DNA of 64,000 bases from Jatrophihabitans telluris (GTDB taxonomy: Bacteria; Actinomycetota; Actinomycetes; Mycobacteriales; Jatrophihabitantaceae). The translations under genes and the position numbers were made by a program. The notes under the pieces are model-generated. The model was given only the letters and a program-made list of their open reading frames with translations, made no database searches and had not been told where the DNA came from. Of this stretch, positions 60,401 through 64,000 are shown piece after piece; position 1 is the first letter of the stretch; each line of letters begins with the position of its first letter. Location: assembly GCF_023516435.1 (NCBI RefSeq), contig NZ_CP097332.1:3038001-3102000 (forward strand), given 5' to 3'.

Positions 60401-60881
60401 CTACGTCGACTCCTCGCTCGAACGGTTGCAGGTACGGCTGTCCGGCGCGGTGCCCGGCCGCCACGAACTGCGTTGCAACGGCTTCGCGGTCGCGCTGCAC
60501 CCGGTTCCCGGCGAGGCGGGGCTCGTGGCCGGGATCCGGTACCGGGCCTGGGCGCCCCCCTCGGCCCTGCACCCCACGATCGGGATCCACTCGCCGCTGG
60601 ACTTCGAAGTGATCGACACGATCGGCGGCCGAACGATCGGTGGTCTGACCTATCACGTGACCAACCCGAACGGGCACGGCTACGACGCGCCTCCGGTCAA
60701 CGCCGGCGAGGCCGAGGCCCGTCGCGCCGGGCGCATTCGCCGCGCCGAATGGGCCAACACCGCCGCCTCGCCCGCCCGGCCGAACCTGCACCCCCTGGCG
60801 CGGCTGAGCGAGTACCCGGTCACCTTCGACCTGCGCACCGTGACGGCCGGCCACGGCGCCGTGGGCGGGGCGGATCAGTGA
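57465..60881 (+). CDS. Transglutaminase-like protein with DUF2126 domain
   Basis: A 1138-residue protein. Residues 1-90 are the bacterial transglutaminase N-terminal domain (LEHRTSYAFDRPVLLGPQ). The papain-like core has Cys in AIGSCRDSGWLL, His in DLHAWAEVFLPG and Asp in IGLDATSGLF, a complete triad. The remaining ~800 residues are DUF2126 (VRLTMGGEPTFVSATDTRAP onward), of the amidoligase type. Comparative genomics has linked this domain set to ATP-grasp peptide ligation and protein modification. It is coupled to the next gene (GTGA), and the substrate is unknown. The GTG start is consistent with the -10 box upstream. Confidence 0.85.
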   Translation: MAVTTMLEHRTSYAFDRPVLLGPQLVRLRPAPHTRTPVLAYSLSVGGGQHYVNWQQDSFGNHVARLVFPGPVTELEITVSMTLDMTVINALDFFVDSYAERFPFDYPAELARDLAVYRTDTTTGSDFAGPERAAVQAWLGAAGLTPDSLRGTSSVSVLGELNRAVANGIAYEVRLEQGVQDPTETLSRAIGSCRDSGWLLVAAARELGLAARFVSGYLVQLAPDIPDAHNPISGDHTDLHAWAEVFLPGAGWIGLDATSGLFTGEGHIPLAATPRPGEAAPISGTRSEASAALDFENRVTRVIDRPRVTKPYTDAQWQDVLELGEAVDARLSADDVRLTMGGEPTFVSATDTRAPEWNVAADGEDKRLRAIELASRLRDHYAPTGLVQHGQGKWYPGEPLPRWQMAIYWMTDGSPLWHKGDLLDAPWAPATHEPGQGVELAGRLMAEIALRLGIDPAAGQVQPAYPDLLQRMVAETQLPSGPPPTADESRGLFADARADRIGELDTETGRPVGWVLPLHRAEDGRGWATTTWRSRRGRIVLIEGNSPIGMRLPLSSIAWSPGFGWPERSAFAPLDPLPAARTASGIGTGGPGGTGGGGHRARPAQVVAVEGAPTTALTVESREGHLCVFLPPLPDLPAAMELLGIVEESAAALGTPVVLEGYPIPGDERVQSLTVTPDPGVIEVNVQPAASWPELVEIVETLDAAARESGLATEKFGYDGTHTGTGGGSHLTLGGRRPADSPLLRRPSLLVSLLTFWQNHPGLSYLFSGRFIGPTSQAPRVDEARNDSLYELDIAFAELDRLGSDEVDAVRPWTVDRALRHLLTDLTGNTHRAEFCIDKLFSPDSDRGRLGLLELRGFEMPPHPQMSLVQALLVRALVARFWREPYRAPLVRWGTRLHDQFLLPAFVAADLDQVVAELRGHGLPFDREWLVPFEEFRFARLAEADFGGVEGPVIGFELRSAIEPWHVLGEEATGSGTARYVDSSLERLQVRLSGAVPGRHELRCNGFAVALHPVPGEAGLVAGIRYRAWAPPSALHPTIGIHSPLDFEVIDTIGGRTIGGLTYHVTNPNGHGYDAPPVNAGEAEARRAGRIRRAEWANTAASPARPNLHPLARLSEYPVTFDLRTVTAGHGAVGGADQ

Positions 60882-63598
60882 CCGCAGAGGTCGAACCAAC
60901 CGCATCGCCAGCCCATACGCCACAGCCATCGCCACTGCCACCGCCACTGCCATCGCCACCCGCTGTGCAACGTCTGGGCTATCACCGCACCGATCGGGAC
61001 GGCGCACACATCGGCGCGGGCACGCACCCCGGCAGGGACAGCGGCTCGTCCGTCCGGATGGACGAGATGCTCGACGCGGCCGGCGGGCTACGGCCGTCGT
61101 GGCGGGGCGTCGACGACGTCCTCGGCGAGCTCGGCGCGAGCGGCCTGGCCGAACGCAGCCGCGCCATCGCCCGGCTGCTGGAGGACGACGGTGTCACCTA
61201 CCGCGCCCACGGCGGAGTCGGCGACCAGCCCTGGAAACTCGACCCGATCCCGCTACTGGTGGACGAGAGCGAATGGGCGGTGCTGGAACCGGGGTTGTCC
61301 CAGCGGGCCGAACTGCTGGACCGGATCCTCGCCGACTTGTACGGACCACGACGCTTGATCAGCGAAAGACTGCTCCCCCCCGAACTGGTCTTCGCTCACG
61401 CCGGGTTCCTGCGCGCCGCCGATCAGATCAAGATCCCGGGCGGCAGGCAGTTGTTCCTGTCCTCCACCGATCTCGCTCGCGACGAGCACGGCCAGTGGCG
61501 GGTGCTGGCCGACCGGACCCAGGCCCCGTCCGGGGCCGGTTACGCCATGGAGAACCGCAGCGTGCTCTCCCGCGCGCTGCCAGGCCTCTACCGGGGCACG
61601 GGGATTCACCGCATCGCCCCGTTCTTTCGCACGATGCGCCAGTCGCTGCACCGGATCGCGGAGGAGACCGTCCGCTCCCGCGGGCTGCTCGCCGCGCCCA
61701 GGATCGTCCTGCTCAGCCCTGGTACGGAAAGCGAAACGGCCTTCGACCAGGCTTTTCTGTCCTCGCTGCTGGGCATCCCGCTGACCGTCGCCGCTGATCT
61801 GACCGTGCGCGACGGCCGGGTCTGGCAGCGTTCGCTGCACCGGCTCGAACCGGTCGACGTCATCCTGCGCCGGGTGGACGGAATCTTCTGCGACCCGCTG
61901 GAGCTGCGGCCCGACTCCCAGCTCGGCGTGCCCGGCCTGGTCGAGGCGGCCCGCGCCGGCACTGTGGCCGTCGTCAACTCTCTCGGCGCCGGAGTCCTGG
62001 AGAACCCGGGGCTGTTCCCGTTCCTGCCCGTCCTCTGCCGCGCGCTGCTCGGTGAGGACCTGCGGGTGCAATCGGCGGAAACCTTCTGGTGCGGTGACCC
62101 GCTGGCACGAGCGCACGTGCTGAGCCACCTCGACGCGCTCGTCGTCAAACCGATCGCACGCCAGATCGGGTCCAGTTCGCGGCTCGGATGGACCCTGTCG
62201 GCAAAGGAGAAAACCCGCCTCAGGTCGCGCATCGAAGCCGAACCGCACAGCTGGATCGGCCAGTCCCCGCTGGCGATGAGCACCGCGCCGACCCGCACTC
62301 CGGGCTATTGCGCAACCGGCAGCGGCCTCGACGCGAGGCCCGTCGTGCTGCGCACCTTCGGTGTGCTCGACGAGGACACCTACCAACTGATGCCCGGCGG
62401 CCTCACCCGCGTCCCCGCCGACAGCGAGAGCATCGTCATCTCCAACGCGACCGGTGCGATCAGCAAGGACGTCTGGATCCTGTCCAGCGCCGGGGCCGTG
62501 GCCGACGAAGGTGAGCTGAGTCGCTTGGTCGGCCTGACCGGTCCGGAGACCGTGTCGGCAGCCGTGTCGCCGCGCGTCGCCGAGGACCTGTACTGGCTGG
62601 GTCGTTACGCCGAGCGCGCCGAGGACGTCCTGCGCCTGTTGCGGGTGGTCGACAACCGCTGGCGTGACGTCCACCCGGCTCCGGACGCGGCACTGGCCCG
62701 CTGCCTGGTGACGTTGCTGCAGACCTTGACCGCGGTGACGTCGACGTGGCCGGGTTTCGTGGGCGACGGGGCGGGCGCGCGGTTGTCCGAACCGCTGGCC
62801 GAGATCAGGTCGCTGCTGGGCGACGAGCGGCGGCGCGGCAGTCTCGCGCACGACCTGTTCCGGGTACGCGGCCTGGCCAACGCGGTGCGCGATCAGCTGT
62901 CCTCCGACACCTGGGCGGTGTTGTCGGGGCTGGATCGAGGACTGGTTCCGTTCAGCCCGCCGACCGCCGCCGAGCCTGGCCTGACCGAGGCCATACAGGC
63001 CATCTCGGCCGGTCTGACGAGCCTGTTGCAGGCCATGCTGGCATTCTCGGGGCTGGTGGCCGAGAGCATGGTCCGCGACACCGGCTGGTATCTGCTCGAC
63101 GCCGGCCGCCGGGTCGAGCGGGCCCAGCAGCTCGTCGGCCTGTTGCGCTTCTCGCTGATGGATTCCAACCCGGCCGACGCGGAGTCGCTGGTGCTGGAAT
63201 CGATCCTCATCGCCGCGGAGAGCATCATCACCCACCGCCGCCGCTACCCGGCGCGGGTTCGCGTGGATACCGTCCTGGAACTGCTGCTGACCGACGTGGG
63301 CAATCCCCGGTCGCTGGCCTACCAGCTCGGCGCACTGCGCGCGGATCTGGAGCGGACGGAGGACGACGCGGCCGCGGCCGCGCTGGAGGACATCGCCACG
63401 CTGCAACAGGTGGTCGGCGACCTTGACCTACCGGCGCTGGCCGCGACCGACGGCACGGCGCGAACGGTCCTGAGCGAGGAACTGGCCGGGCTGGATCGCC
63501 GGTTGCGCGAGCTGCACCATCGCATCGACTCCGCCTACTTCACCAAGCCGGGCGAGTTGCAACCGTTGGACCCCTTCAGCCTGCTGGAATCCGCATGA
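60878..63598 (+). CDS. Circularly permuted ATP-grasp protein fused to an alpha-E domain
   Basis: A 906-residue protein starting with GTG at 60878, overlapping the previous stop. The first ~35 residues are Pro-rich (PSPLPPPLPSPP) and disordered. The cp-ATP-grasp part carries LYGPRRLISERLLPPELVFA, VFRRVDG-like ILRRVDGIFCDPLELR, VVNSLGAGVLENPGL and VLSHLDALVVKPI. The C-terminal ~300 residues are an alpha-E helical domain (VAEDLYWLGRYAERAEDVLR). Elsewhere these two halves are often separate genes. The enzyme likely forms amide or peptide bonds with ATP, together with the two transglutaminase-type proteins; target unknown. Confidence 0.85.
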   Translation: MTAEVEPTASPAHTPQPSPLPPPLPSPPAVQRLGYHRTDRDGAHIGAGTHPGRDSGSSVRMDEMLDAAGGLRPSWRGVDDVLGELGASGLAERSRAIARLLEDDGVTYRAHGGVGDQPWKLDPIPLLVDESEWAVLEPGLSQRAELLDRILADLYGPRRLISERLLPPELVFAHAGFLRAADQIKIPGGRQLFLSSTDLARDEHGQWRVLADRTQAPSGAGYAMENRSVLSRALPGLYRGTGIHRIAPFFRTMRQSLHRIAEETVRSRGLLAAPRIVLLSPGTESETAFDQAFLSSLLGIPLTVAADLTVRDGRVWQRSLHRLEPVDVILRRVDGIFCDPLELRPDSQLGVPGLVEAARAGTVAVVNSLGAGVLENPGLFPFLPVLCRALLGEDLRVQSAETFWCGDPLARAHVLSHLDALVVKPIARQIGSSSRLGWTLSAKEKTRLRSRIEAEPHSWIGQSPLAMSTAPTRTPGYCATGSGLDARPVVLRTFGVLDEDTYQLMPGGLTRVPADSESIVISNATGAISKDVWILSSAGAVADEGELSRLVGLTGPETVSAAVSPRVAEDLYWLGRYAERAEDVLRLLRVVDNRWRDVHPAPDAALARCLVTLLQTLTAVTSTWPGFVGDGAGARLSEPLAEIRSLLGDERRRGSLAHDLFRVRGLANAVRDQLSSDTWAVLSGLDRGLVPFSPPTAAEPGLTEAIQAISAGLTSLLQAMLAFSGLVAESMVRDTGWYLLDAGRRVERAQQLVGLLRFSLMDSNPADAESLVLESILIAAESIITHRRRYPARVRVDTVLELLLTDVGNPRSLAYQLGALRADLERTEDDAAAAALEDIATLQQVVGDLDLPALAATDGTARTVLSEELAGLDRRLRELHHRIDSAYFTKPGELQPLDPFSLLESA

Positions 63599-64000
63599 GC
63601 CGTACCTACCACCTGGTGCACACGACCCGCTACGAGTACGAAGCGCCGGTCGAGCGCAGCTACGGACGGGCTCACCTGCTGCCCAGCGACAGCGACCGGC
63701 AGCGGGTGCTCGATCGCGAGCTGGAGATCTCCCCGGTGCCCTCGGACACCAACGATCACCTCGACTACTTCGGCAACATCTCGACCTTCTACCTCGTCCG
63801 GCGCCCGCACACCACGCTGACCGTGACCGCGCGCAGCCGCCTGCTGGTCGACCGGCCGCGACCGGACGTGGCCCAGCTCGACACGCTCACGTGGGAAGAT
63901 GTACGGGACTCGCTCGCAGAATCGCCCGCGATCGCCGAGTACCGCCTGGCCTCGCCCCGAGCCCGGGCCTCGACCGAGGTCACCACTTATGCCCGCAGCA
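63595..64000 (+). CDS. Transglutaminase family protein, N-terminal fragment
   Basis: The first 135 codons of a gene that runs off the right edge. It begins MSRTYHLVHTTRYEYEAPVE, the N-terminal domain seen in bacterial transglutaminases (YEYEAPVERSYGRAHLLP), with DYFGNISTFYLVRRPHTTLT. The catalytic core lies beyond the window. It overlaps the ATP-grasp/alpha-E gene (ATGA), completing the common three-gene module. It is shorter in design than the DUF2126 protein at 57465, as usual for the second transglutaminase of such clusters. Confidence 0.85.
   Translation, partial: MSRTYHLVHTTRYEYEAPVERSYGRAHLLPSDSDRQRVLDRELEISPVPSDTNDHLDYFGNISTFYLVRRPHTTLTVTARSRLLVDRPRPDVAQLDTLTWEDVRDSLAESPAIAEYRLASPRARASTEVTTYARS

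Noticed and set aside
60248-60877. Extended start for the ATP-grasp/alpha-E gene
   Set aside because: The extra 210 codons are an out-of-frame reading of the DUF2126 gene; the GTG at 60878 overlaps its stop in the normal coupled way.

Overview
The window reads as a piece of the chromosome of a free-living, high-GC Gram-positive bacterium (Actinomycetota). The signs are very high GC at third codon positions, many GTG starts, frequent ATGA/GTGA stop-start overlaps, likely leaderless promoters (TAGGAT seven bases before a GTG), an F420-type flavin-dependent oxidoreductase family, GAF-ANTAR and HelR proteins, and an LAATG-type sorting signal. I cannot assign a genus. There are no insertion sequences, phage genes or CRISPR arrays; it looks like a stable metabolic chromosome with many local regulators. 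All assignments come from reading motifs by eye, without database searches.

Layout. 1-2777: a leftward operon for a 4-oxalomesaconate/4-carboxy-4-hydroxy-2-oxoadipate type pathway (partial dehydrogenase, PrpF-family tautomerase, RraA-family aldolase) with a divergent IclR regulator and a perfect palindromic operator between them. 2790-5309: an RCK-gated ion channel-like protein, a TetR regulator whose start lies inside a 37-bp near-perfect palindrome, and a DUF309 protein. 5382-15402: a complete L-rhamnose uptake and catabolism operon (rhaT, P, Q, S, M, I, bifunctional aldolase/dehydrogenase, rhaB), divergent from a LacI-family regulator that carries two HTH domains in tandem. 16916-22076: a TetR regulator facing an NTF2-like/NmrA-like pair, an ABC-2 exporter pair and a small helical protein. 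21387-24861: a coupled leftward operon of flavin oxidoreductase, GH15 hydrolase and PhoU-like protein. 24928-33317: an MFS exporter pair with a divergent HTH/NB-ARC/TPR-type regulator, a hemerythrin protein, and an MMPL transporter with a divergent HxlR regulator.

33596-40753: a CAU tRNA, a 27-bp tandem repeat, a double-CxxC protein, and a five-gene glnT-glxB-glxC-glxD-monomeric-oxidase operon plus a coupled XRE-cupin regulator, best read as a compact N-methylglutamate-type (methylamine) pathway. 40802-47278: the RNA polymerase recycling ATPase HelR (apparent ATC start), a phosphodiesterase, a GAF-ANTAR protein, a MerR/B12-binding regulator (CarH/LitR type) preceded by three direct repeats spaced exactly 22 bp, a membrane-anchored protein and a lipoate-protein ligase. 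47339-56509: one giant (about 3056 aa) secreted cell-wall protein made of a Gly-rich head and about 20 DUF11 modules. 56856-64000: tRNA-Asn, a small YtxH-like protein and a transglutaminase/DUF2126 - circularly permuted ATP-grasp/alpha-E - transglutaminase cluster that runs off the end.

The strongest targets for follow-up are the tandem-HTH LacI regulator, the phased repeats before the GAF-ANTAR/B12-MerR pair, the N-methylglutamate-like operon with a monomeric oxidase, the non-canonical HelR and IclR starts, the 37-bp palindrome over the tetR start, and the giant four-cysteine DUF11 protein.
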